DNA of 6,079 nt, from positions 1-6,079 of the forward strand of contig JACQCN010000148.1 in NCBI GenBank assembly GCA_016201575.1. The letters are read 5' to 3'. The position numbers and the translations under genes were made by a program. Source of the DNA: Candidatus Rokuibacteriota bacterium. GTDB taxonomy: Bacteria; Methylomirabilota; Methylomirabilia; Rokubacteriales; CSP1-6. Positions within the stretch are counted from its first letter, which is position 1. Each line of letters begins with the position of its first letter. Below are positions 1 through 5,033 of the stretch, piece by piece. The notes under the pieces were generated by a model. The model was not told the origin of the DNA. It saw only the letters and a program-made list of their open reading frames with translations, and did no database searches.

Positions 1-208
1 CGCGGCCGCGCACGGCGATCTCGGTCGTCTCCACCGCCCGCCGGAGCGGGCTCGTGTAGACGGAGGCGAGCGCGCGCGAGCGGATCGCGCGGCCGAGGGC
101 CTCGGCCTGGCGGCGGCCGAGGTCGGAGAGCCCGACGTCGCTGGCCCCCTGGAACCGGCGGCGGGCGTTCCACTCCGTCTGGCCGTGGCGGGCCAGGAGG
201 AGCTTCAC
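1..208 (-). CDS. Histidine phosphatase family protein (phosphoglycerate-mutase-like), N-terminal part
   Basis: The first 69 codons of a gene that continues beyond the left edge are visible. The protein begins VKLLLARHGQTEWN: the RHG-Q-T motif at residues 7-11 carries the phospho-accepting His8 of the histidine phosphatase superfamily (cofactor-dependent phosphoglycerate mutases, alpha-ribazole phosphatases, broad-specificity phosphatases). A second hallmark, SPLRRAVETTEI, lies at residues 53-64 and supplies a phosphate-binding Arg. The likely role is a cytosolic phosphomonoesterase or mutase; the substrate-specific part lies outside the window. The GTG start is chosen because family members begin a few residues before RHG; no strong ribosome site precedes it. 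It lies 62 bp downstream of gltX on the same strand, so co-transcription is likely. An 18-codon frame (205-261) overlaps its start by four bases (see findings). Confidence 0.88.
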   Translation of the reverse strand, partial: MKLLLARHGQTEWNARRRFQGASDVGLSDLGRRQAEALGRAIRSRALASVYTSPLRRAVETTEIAVRGR

Positions 209-270
209 GGGCGCTCGCCGCCTTTGATCGCCGCCCGCCGCTTCGCTAGTCTCGAATTCATCGGCTCGCC

Positions 271-1743
271 TCAATCAACTCGGGCCGCGCCTCGCGGCGG
301 CCTCGCCGGAGGCTCGTCGGCGCCGCTCGGCTCGGACGGCGGGTTGGCGGCTCGCAATGCCACGCGGAGACGCGCCAGCGTCTCCTCCTTGCCGAGCAGG
401 GCCAGGACCTGGAAGAGCGGCGGCGAGGCGGTGCCGCCCGTCACCGCGAGCCGCGTGAGCTGCGCGAGGTCGATCAGCTTGAGCCCGAGCTCGTCGGCGA
501 GCCTCCGGTAGAGCGCTTCCAGGCGCTGGGCCTCGAACCGCGGCTCCGCCGCCAGGCGGTCGATCAGGAGCGCCAGCCGCTCCGCGCCCGGGCCGGTGAA
601 GAGCGTGGCCGCCGACTTCGGGTCCCAGCTCTTCGGCGCCTGGAAGTAGAAGCGGCCGGCCTCCACCATGTCGACGAGCGTCTTCGCGCGCTCCCGGAGA
701 GTGTCCGCCACCTGGCCCAGCCACGCGCGATCGCGGGGTGGCGTGAGGCCGGCCCGCTCGATGAACGGGATCAGCTCGCCGGCCAGCCGCGCGGGCGCGG
801 CGGCCTTGAGCCAGTGCTGCGACACCCACTCGAGCTTCGTGCTGTCGAAGACCGCGCTCGACGCCCCCACGTGCTTCAGGTCGAAGTGCTCGACCAGCTC
901 CGCGCGCGTGAAGATCTCCTGGTCCCCGTGCGACCAGCCGAGCCGGGCCAGGTAGTTCACCATCGCCTCGGGCAGGATGCCGGCGTCGCGGAAGGCCTGC
1001 ACCGAGGTGGCGCCGTGGCGCTTGGACAGGCGCGTGCGGTCCGGGCCCATGATCATCGGGATGTGGGCGAACTCCGGCAGCGCGTAGCCCAGCGCCCCGT
1101 AGCACAGCACCTGCTTGGGCGTATTGGACAGGTGGTCGTCGCCGCGGATGACGTGGGTGATCCCCATGGTGACGTCGTCGACCACGACGCAGAAGTTGTA
1201 GGTGGGGACGCTGTCGCGGCGCACGAGGATCCAGTCGTCGAGCTGCGAGTGGGCGAAGGTGACGGGGCCGTGGATCAGGTCCTGCACCACCGTCTCGCCC
1301 TCGGCCGGGATCCGGAGCCGCAGCGCGCCGGCCGCGAGGCCGCGGTCGCGGCAGCGTCCCGAGTAGCGGAAGGTCTCCCCGCGCTGCTGGGCGATCTTGC
1401 GCTCGGCCTCGAGCTGCTCGGGCGGGCACTCGCAGTAGTACGCCTGCCCGCTCCGCACCAGCCGCCGCGCGTGCTCGCCGTAGATCTCGAAGCGCTCGGT
1501 CTGCCGGTACCCCGGCGCCGGCGGGCCCTCGTCCCAGGCGAGCCCGAGCCAGCGCAGGGCCTCGAGGATCGACTCGATCGACTCCTCGGTCGAGCGCGTC
1601 CGGTCGGTGTCCTCGATCCGGAGCACGTAAACGCCGCCGTGATGCCGGGCGAAGAGCCAGTTGAAGAGCGCGGTGCGGGCGCTGCCGACGTGGAGATGCC
1701 CCGTCGGGCTCGGCGGGAAGCGGACCCGGACCGGCGGGGACAC
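271..1743 (-). CDS. gltX: Glutamyl-tRNA synthetase (GluRS)
   Basis: This is a class I aminoacyl-tRNA synthetase that charges tRNA-Glu with glutamate using ATP in the cytosol. Visible landmarks are PPSPTGHLHVGSARTALFNW at residues 10-29, which holds the HIGH-type motif (here HLHVG), RIEDTDRTR at 42-50, GDDHLSNTPKQ at 201-211, and the KMSKS-type motif as RLSKRHG at 238-244. A zinc-site-like set is present as Cys104, Cys106, Tyr127 and Cys131; Asp133 occupies the position of the E. coli His ligand, so the metal site may be altered. The C-terminal third (about 310-490) is the helical anticodon-binding region. The 490-aa length is normal. The GTG start is well fixed: a stop codon lies two codons upstream in frame and the conserved N-terminus begins within ten residues. 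No clear ribosome site is seen. Whether it also charges tRNA-Gln cannot be told from this window. Confidence 0.97.
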   Translation of the reverse strand: MSPPVRVRFPPSPTGHLHVGSARTALFNWLFARHHGGVYVLRIEDTDRTRSTEESIESILEALRWLGLAWDEGPPAPGYRQTERFEIYGEHARRLVRSGQAYYCECPPEQLEAERKIAQQRGETFRYSGRCRDRGLAAGALRLRIPAEGETVVQDLIHGPVTFAHSQLDDWILVRRDSVPTYNFCVVVDDVTMGITHVIRGDDHLSNTPKQVLCYGALGYALPEFAHIPMIMGPDRTRLSKRHGATSVQAFRDAGILPEAMVNYLARLGWSHGDQEIFTRAELVEHFDLKHVGASSAVFDSTKLEWVSQHWLKAAAPARLAGELIPFIERAGLTPPRDRAWLGQVADTLRERAKTLVDMVEAGRFYFQAPKSWDPKSAATLFTGPGAERLALLIDRLAAEPRFEAQRLEALYRRLADELGLKLIDLAQLTRLAVTGGTASPPLFQVLALLGKEETLARLRVALRAANPPSEPSGADEPPARPPRGAARVD

Positions 1744-1745
1744 GA

Positions 1746-1916
1746 CTCAGTCGACGTCGGGGGGAGCGAGCGCCGCTCCTCCCCGACACCCCCCACCGGC
1801 TATCGTCGGCGCCAATTTCGTCACGCCCGCTCCGTCAACGTCGGGGGGAGCGAGCGCCGCTCCTCCCCGACACCCCCCACCGGCTATCGTCGGCGCCAAT
1901 TTCGTCACGCCCGCTC
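1746..1916. repeat. 84-bp-period tandem duplication with a hairpin in each copy
   Basis: Two copies with a period of 84 bp fill the spacer between the DUF362 gene and gltX. The cores, 1754-1832 and 1838-1916, are identical over 79 bp; the few bases before each core match imperfectly. Each copy holds a strong stem-loop: in copy 1, GTCGGGGGGAGCG (1756-1768) pairs with CGCTCCTCCCCGAC (1774-1787) with one bulged base and a 5-nt loop; copy 2 repeats it at 1840-1871. No T-tract follows on either strand, so this is not a classical intrinsic terminator. The right edge of copy 2 coincides with the DUF362 stop codon (1915-1917). On the minus strand the region is G-rich and could also form a quadruplex. 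The role may be mRNA punctuation or protection, or it may be a REP-like repeat; this is inference. Confidence 0.95.
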
Positions 1917-3039
1917 AATACGTCTCGAAGAGCCGGCCCCAGGGAGTCCGCGAGAACTCCCGGATCCGCGCGGCGCCGATCGTCGGGTACCAGAGCCAGT
2001 CGTGATAGACGTTGGAGGCAAACGGGGCCCACACCACGAGCGGCGAGTGCAGGAGGAGCTTCTTCAGCGGGCGGAGCGGCCCCTTGCGGATGAGCTGGTC
2101 GCCCCAGATCACGAGGCTCCGGCGCGTCCGGAACCCCATGTTCAGGTCGGCGGCGTCGGCGTCGCCGAGGATCTCGATCTTGCGCGGGTCGGCCACGCCG
2201 AGCCCGCGCTCGTGACACATCCGGAGGTACGGGATCGACAGCGGGTCGAAGCCCATGATCTTCGCCGCGATCGCGTCGATCGCGACCTGGTCGGCGGAGG
2301 CGAGGATCAGATTGCCGACCCGCGGGATCATCGTGCGCGGCCCCGCCCCGTCGCCCATGACGGTGCCGTCCATCACCGCGAACACCGAGGGATGCAGCTC
2401 CCGCTGCATGTACATCAGGTCCACCAGCACCTCGTGCATGAACTCGTGGGCGTAGTGCCGCACTTCCTTGAGCAGCCCGCCGAAGCTGTTCTTGATGGCG
2501 CCGGTGGTGACCGCATGCCCGTGCACTTTACAGGTGGGAGCCTGGAGGATGTTCTTCCCCACGTACATCTTCGGGATCTGGATTCCCTCCGGGAAGATGT
2601 CGTTGAGCTTCAGCAGCGGCGACGTGAACCGGTACGTGATCCACTCGACGTCGGGCAGCGGGATGAACGGCAGGCCGGCCCGCTGGAGGATCGGCATCCA
2701 CTTGTTGTTGTGGGCGCCCTTCACCGGGTTGGTGACGACGGTCTTGTTCTCGACCGGGAAAATCCGGGCGCGGTCGTAGCCGTCCTCCCGCAGCGTCTTG
2801 ACGATGCCCTCGACCTGCCAGGGCTGGCTCGAGCACGCGGGGAAGTACTTCGTCCAGGAGAGGTTGAGCTTCAGGATGAGGTCCTGCTCGCGCGGGAGGA
2901 GCCGGTCGTACTTGCCGAGCCGCATCAGCCGGCCGTAGTCGGCCACCACCGTCTCGGGGCGCGTCCGGAGCACCGCTACCTGGGCGGGCACGCTGGGCAT
3001 CCTTCCTTGAAATGGAGCAAAAACACGCCTGAAAGCCAT
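1915..3039 (-). CDS. DUF362 domain-containing protein
   Basis: A 374-aa protein of the DUF362 family, whose members are often found with iron-sulfur proteins but whose reaction is not established. Recognised stretches include KLNLSWTKYFPACSSQPWQ at about residues 56-74, VEGIVKTLREDGYD just after it, VENKTVVTNPVKGAH at about 95-109, the central GAIKNSFGGLLKE, and FAVMDGTVMGDGAGPRTM. The last matches the conserved glycine- and acid-rich motif of the family. No CxxCxxC ferredoxin domain, signal peptide or membrane segment is present, so a soluble protein is expected. The ATG at 3039 is preferred because GGGGGTGAT, nearly a perfect Shine-Dalgarno sequence, lies six bases upstream. The frame stays open to a GTG at 3150, but the extra 37 residues look non-conserved. 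An alternative ATG at 3000 also follows an AAGGAAGG. The gene lies upstream of gltX on the same strand, separated by the tandem repeat. Confidence 0.85.
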   Translation of the reverse strand: MAFRRVFAPFQGRMPSVPAQVAVLRTRPETVVADYGRLMRLGKYDRLLPREQDLILKLNLSWTKYFPACSSQPWQVEGIVKTLREDGYDRARIFPVENKTVVTNPVKGAHNNKWMPILQRAGLPFIPLPDVEWITYRFTSPLLKLNDIFPEGIQIPKMYVGKNILQAPTCKVHGHAVTTGAIKNSFGGLLKEVRHYAHEFMHEVLVDLMYMQRELHPSVFAVMDGTVMGDGAGPRTMIPRVGNLILASADQVAIDAIAAKIMGFDPLSIPYLRMCHERGLGVADPRKIEILGDADAADLNMGFRTRRSLVIWGDQLIRKGPLRPLKKLLLHSPLVVWAPFASNVYHDWLWYPTIGAARIREFSRTPWGRLFETY

Positions 3040-3045
3040 CTTAAC

Positions 3046-3072
3046 ATCACCCCCGCCGCTGGCCGAGCGGGG
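3046..3072 (-). promoter_or_regulatory. Strong ribosome binding site with overlapping stem-loop before the DUF362 gene
   Basis: On the minus strand GGGGGTGAT (3054-3046) matches the anti-Shine-Dalgarno complement GGAGGTGAT at eight of nine bases and sits six bases before the ATG at 3039, which fixes that start. The mRNA segment CCCCGC (3072-3067) can pair with GCGGGG (3056-3051) across a 10-nt loop, and the second arm covers the first four G of the ribosome site. Folding would therefore compete with ribosome binding. The pairing is seen in the sequence; a regulatory role is inference. Confidence 0.5.
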
Positions 3073-3146
3073 CCTACAGCATACTTCCCACGGGGAGGAG
3101 TCCCCTTCCGAGGACGCGCCCGGCAGGGCCCGACAGGACACCTTCG

Positions 3147-3416
3147 TCACGGATGGAGGGCGACACTTCGAGCGCCGGCTTTGCCGGCGAGCCTTCCCTC
3201 CTCCCGTACCTCGTGTCGGACCGGGAGGATGCGGAGCACGTGCACCACGCGGTGGCGATCCATCTCGACCACAGCCTCGAGGAGCCTCAGATCCCGCCCG
3301 GCGCGGTCCGCCGGCAGCGCCTCGCCCTCGGAAAACCAGCGCTGGTATTTCGCTGTCGGCACGCGCGTGAGCCTTCCGTCGTCGGCGGCGATAGAGCAGC
3401 GCAGACTGTAGCCCAT
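3147..3416 (-). CDS. Small hypothetical protein, 89 aa
   Basis: An 89-residue soluble protein beginning MGYSLRCSIAADDGRL, with a mixed charged sequence (TAKYQRWFSEGE, LLEAVVEMDRHRVVHVLRI) that resembles a small alpha/beta fold rather than random GC-rich translation. I do not recognise the family with certainty; I have an impression of similar short proteins in uncultured high-GC phyla, but that is unverified. The ATG is preceded by GGGGCTGAG, a passable ribosome site. The C-terminus, from about residue 75, is low in complexity and rich in Arg, Gly and Ala. It is the first minus-strand gene next to the integron remnant, and an inverted repeat 44-69 bases upstream (3460-3485) could be its operator. 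Its stop codon lies 107 bp before the DUF362 ATG, so the two genes may share a transcript. Confidence 0.5.
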   Translation of the reverse strand: MGYSLRCSIAADDGRLTRVPTAKYQRWFSEGEALPADRAGRDLRLLEAVVEMDRHRVVHVLRILPVRHEVREEGRLAGKAGARSVALHP

Positions 3417-3459
3417 CTCAGCCCCATCTTAGCCCGGGCTGACCATTGGGACCGCGCGC

Positions 3460-3485
3460 TGACTGTATCCCGTTCCATGCAGTCA
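3460..3485. promoter_or_regulatory. 26-bp imperfect palindrome, candidate operator
   Basis: TGACTGTAT (3460-3468) and ATGCAGTCA (3477-3485) are inverted repeats matching at eight of nine positions, separated by eight bases. They lie in the divergent intergenic region between the minus-strand small gene (start 3416) and the plus-strand intI (start 3576). The size and spacing suit a dimeric helix-turn-helix repressor. Which gene it would control and which protein would bind are unknown. No convincing -35/-10 pair was found around it. Confidence 0.35.
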
Positions 3486-3563
3486 TCCGGGACTCGCAAC
3501 GGCCGGGGGATTTGCCTTGTGCGCTCCGACCCGTTCGACTATGTTCGAAGTCGACGAACAAAA

Positions 3564-3569
3564 GGGAGG
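3564..3569 (+). promoter_or_regulatory. Ribosome binding site of intI
   Basis: GGGAGG ends six bases before the ATG at 3576, an ideal distance, and supports that ATG over the one at 3570, which directly abuts the motif. Confidence 0.5.
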
Positions 3570-3575
3570 ATGGGC

Positions 3576-4448
3576 ATGGTCGCCCGTCGGTCGAGCGGCC
3601 CGATCTCATATCCCGCATCGTCGGGAGGCGCTCTCACTGCGACGCTCGCGGCCCGTGAAGCCGGCCCGGTCGGCGCGCCGAAGCCGCGTCTCCTCGACCA
3701 CGTCCGCGAGGCCATCCGCCAGACACTACAGCGTCCGCACCGAGAAGGCCTGTGTCGCGTGGACCCGCCGGTACATCCCCTTCCACGGCAAGCGCCATCC
3801 CGCGGAGATGGGCGCGCCCGAGGTCACGCGGATCCTGACGTCACTCGCCGTCGACGGGAACGTGGCGGCGTCGACCCAGAACCAAACGCTGAGCGCCCTC
3901 CTGTTCCTTCACCGCGAGGTGCTCGGGCAGGAGCTCCCGTGGCTGGACGACGTCGTCCGCGCGAAACGCCCGCAACGGCTGCCCGTCGTCCTGACGCGCG
4001 ACGAGGTCCGCGCCCTCCTCGAGCGGCTCGACGGCGTCCCCCGCCTGATGGCGGTCCTCATGTACGGCGCCGGGCTCCGCCTCCTCGAGTGCGCCCGGCT
4101 GCGGGTCAAGGACGTGGACTTCGCCACCAGCCAGGTCGTCGGGCGCGGCGGCAAGGGCAACAAGGACCGGATGACGATGCTGCCGGCGGCCGTCAAGCCC
4201 GATCCCGCGCGGCATCTCGAGGCGGTGCGGACCCAGCACCAGCTCGACCTCCAGCACGGCGCCGGCTGGGTGGAGCTGCCGCACGCCCTCGCGCGGAAGT
4301 ACCCGAACGCCGGCCGCGAGTTGGCTTGGCAGGGTCTCCCCCGCGACGAGGATCTACGTCGAGCGCCTCACCGGCCAGCGGCGCCGGCACCACCTCCACG
4401 AATCGGTCCTGCAGCGCGCGGTGAGGGACGCCGTCCGCCGCGCCGGCT
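3576..4448 (+). pseudogene. intI: Integron integrase IntI (tyrosine recombinase), frameshifted and C-terminally truncated
   Basis: Pieced together over three frames, this is an integron-type tyrosine recombinase. Frame A (3576-3722) gives PKPRLLDHVREAIRQ. Frame B (3724-4332) gives HYSVRTEKACVAWTRRYIPF, FHGKRHPAEMG, the core-binding region, RLPVVLTRDEV, the box I arginine in YGAGLRLLE (Arg codon 4078-4080), LRVKDVDF, and the catalytic-lysine loop GKGNKDR. Frame C (from about 4334) gives VSPATRIYVERLTGQRRRHH and LHESVLQRAVRDAVRRAG. The stretch LPHALARKYPNAGRELAWQ (4276-4332) matches the extra segment that separates IntI proteins from XerC/D (LPDALERKYPRAG in IntI1). Each frame change is a net loss of two bases, near 3723 and 4333. 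Homology stops at about 4447, so the HxLRH box, second His and nucleophilic Tyr are absent. It cannot make an active recombinase. The frame-C reading runs on into cassette DNA to a TGA at 4523-4525. The first 30 codons are not obviously conserved. Confidence 0.93.
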
Positions 4449-4475
4449 GTTACACAGGTCTCTATAACCCGGCTC

Positions 4476-4503
4476 TGGACCGTGCTACGCAGTTCCGTAT
4501 AAG
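4476..4503 (+). promoter_or_regulatory. Candidate promoter of hicAB inside the cassette
   Basis: TGGACC (4476-4481) matches TTGACA at four of six bases and TATAAG (4498-4503) matches TATAAT at five of six, with a 16-bp spacer. Transcription would begin near 4510, about 25 bases before the hicA GTG. Toxin-antitoxin cassettes in integron arrays are known to carry their own promoters, which fits this placement within the cassette leader. Confidence 0.45.
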
Positions 4504-4534
4504 TAAGAGGTACACGGCAGCGTGAGAGGGGCGG

Positions 4535-4729
4535 GTGAAGGTCGGAGAACTGATTCGGCTTCTTGAGGAGGATGGATGGCGGCTGGCGCGAACTCGCGGC
4601 AGCCACCGGCAGTACAAGCATCCGAGCAAGCCGGGAACCGTTACGGTGGCCGGCAAGCCGAGTCTGGACGTGCCTCCTGGTACGTTGAACGCCATACTCA
4701 AGCAGGCTGGCCTCAAGAAGGAGAAGTGA
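4535..4729 (+). CDS. hicA: HicA family toxin (mRNA interferase)
   Basis: A 64-aa type II toxin of the HicA (YcfA-like) family, which has a double-stranded-RNA-binding-like fold and cleaves mRNA, giving growth arrest when not bound by HicB. The family pattern is clear: ELIRLLEEDGWRL at residues 5-17, the active-site segment RGSHRQYKHP at 21-30 with catalytic His24, GTVTVAGKP, and the terminal PPGTLNAILKQAGLKK. Length is typical and the protein looks intact. The GTG start follows GAGAGGGG at a suitable distance and gives the standard N-terminus. Only two bases separate its stop codon from hicB, the usual toxin-first hicAB order. The gene lies inside a putative integron cassette with its own promoter, consistent with addiction-type cassettes that discourage loss of the array. 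Confidence 0.95.
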   Translation: MKVGELIRLLEEDGWRLARTRGSHRQYKHPSKPGTVTVAGKPSLDVPPGTLNAILKQAGLKKEK

Positions 4730-4731
4730 GG

Positions 4732-4956
4732 ATGGCAATGACGCGTTACATGGTGGTCGTTGAGCGGGGAGAGACGAGCTGGGGAGCGCATGTCCCTGAC
4801 CTGCCGGGCTGTGTAGCGGTAGGGGAGACTCGCGAGGAAGTCCTACGGCTGATCCGCGAAGCCATCGAGTTTCACATCGACGGCCTGAGGCAGGACGGGC
4901 TGCCCGTGCCAACGCCGAGCTCAGAGGGAGAGTTCGTCGAGGTGGGGGCCGCGTAA
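4732..4956 (+). CDS. hicB: HicB family antitoxin
   Basis: A 74-aa antitoxin of the HicB family, which binds HicA and blocks its active site. The partial RNase-H-like fold is visible as YMVVVERGETSWGAHVPDLP at residues 6-25, followed by GCVAVGETREEVLRLIREAI and EFHIDGLRQDGLPVPTPSSE. The protein stops at about residue 74 with no C-terminal helix-turn-helix or ribbon-helix-helix domain, so this is the short HicB form; autoregulation by HicB alone, as in two-domain versions, is therefore doubtful. Two starts are possible, ATG 4732 (AAGGAG eight bases upstream) and ATG 4738 (GAGG six bases upstream); the second gives MTRYMVVV, closer to the family norm. The TAA stop lies inside the inverse core of the attC, a typical compact cassette layout. 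Confidence 0.94.
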   Translation: MAMTRYMVVVERGETSWGAHVPDLPGCVAVGETREEVLRLIREAIEFHIDGLRQDGLPVPTPSSEGEFVEVGAA

Positions 4957-5009
4957 CTTCGGCATCCAGCCGACCGCGCTTCGCGCCGCGGCTGATACCG
5001 GCGTCAGGC
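4951..5009 (+). other. attC recombination site (59-base element) of the hicAB cassette
   Basis: An imperfect palindrome of exactly 59 bp with attC architecture. The inverse core R'' is GCGTAAC (4951-4957) and the core R' is GTCAGGC (5003-5009), a one-base departure from the consensus GTTRRRY. The inner arms pair CGG-CAT-C-CAGCCG (4960-4972) with CGGCTG-AT-A-CCG (4989-5000), leaving one mismatch and one unpaired C near 4966. That gives an extrahelical G on the bottom strand, the feature that guides integrase strand choice in known sites. The centre holds a small CGCG-CTT-CGCG hairpin (4975-4985). The inner arms closely resemble the short attC sites of classical aadA cassettes as I remember them. 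The altered T in the core may weaken recombination. Confidence 0.85.
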
Positions 5010-5033
5010 TGCGACGAGCCCGGAGAAAAGTGG

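Larger units (their letters stand above)
4450..5003 (+). mobile_element. Integron gene cassette carrying hicA-hicB
   Basis: The segment runs from the crossover point of a core-like site GTTACAC (4449-4455) to the crossover point of the attC simple site (G at 5003). Gene cassettes comprise an ORF or ORF pair followed tightly by an attC, and in the circular form the start of the cassette completes the attC core. Here G plus TTACAC is complementary to the attC inverse core GCGTAAC at six of seven positions, as expected if both ends belong to one cassette. It carries an 85-bp leader with its own candidate promoter, hicA, hicB, and attC overlapping the hicB stop. The integrase reading frame ends two bases before the left core. 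The boundaries are inferred from motif matching, not from an empty-site comparison. Confidence 0.75.

Noticed and set aside
1661..2005. A plus-strand open frame with an internal 28-residue peptide repeat.
   Set aside because: The peptide repeat is only the translation of the 84-bp tandem DNA duplication, and the frame overlaps two real minus-strand genes.
3040..3150. Extension of the DUF362 protein to a GTG at 3150, whose GTGA overlaps the stop of the upstream small gene.
   Set aside because: The overlap looks like coupling, but the extra 37 residues are unlike the family and the ATG at 3039 has a nearly perfect ribosome site at the right distance.
3173..3189. Perfect 7-bp inverted repeat CGCCGGC-TTT-GCCGGCG, as a possible terminator.
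   Set aside because: It lies inside the small minus-strand gene and no T-tract follows on either strand; short GC palindromes are common at this base composition.
814..3411. A very long plus-strand open frame (865 codons).
   Set aside because: It runs antisense to gltX and the DUF362 gene and is rich in Arg, Asp, His and Val, as expected for the complement of high-GC coding DNA; it has no recognisable domain.
3530..3560. LexA/SOS box before intI (TTCGACTATGTTCGAA region).
   Set aside because: Only one half-site resembles a known LexA box and the spacing does not fit; TCGA-rich palindromes arise easily here.
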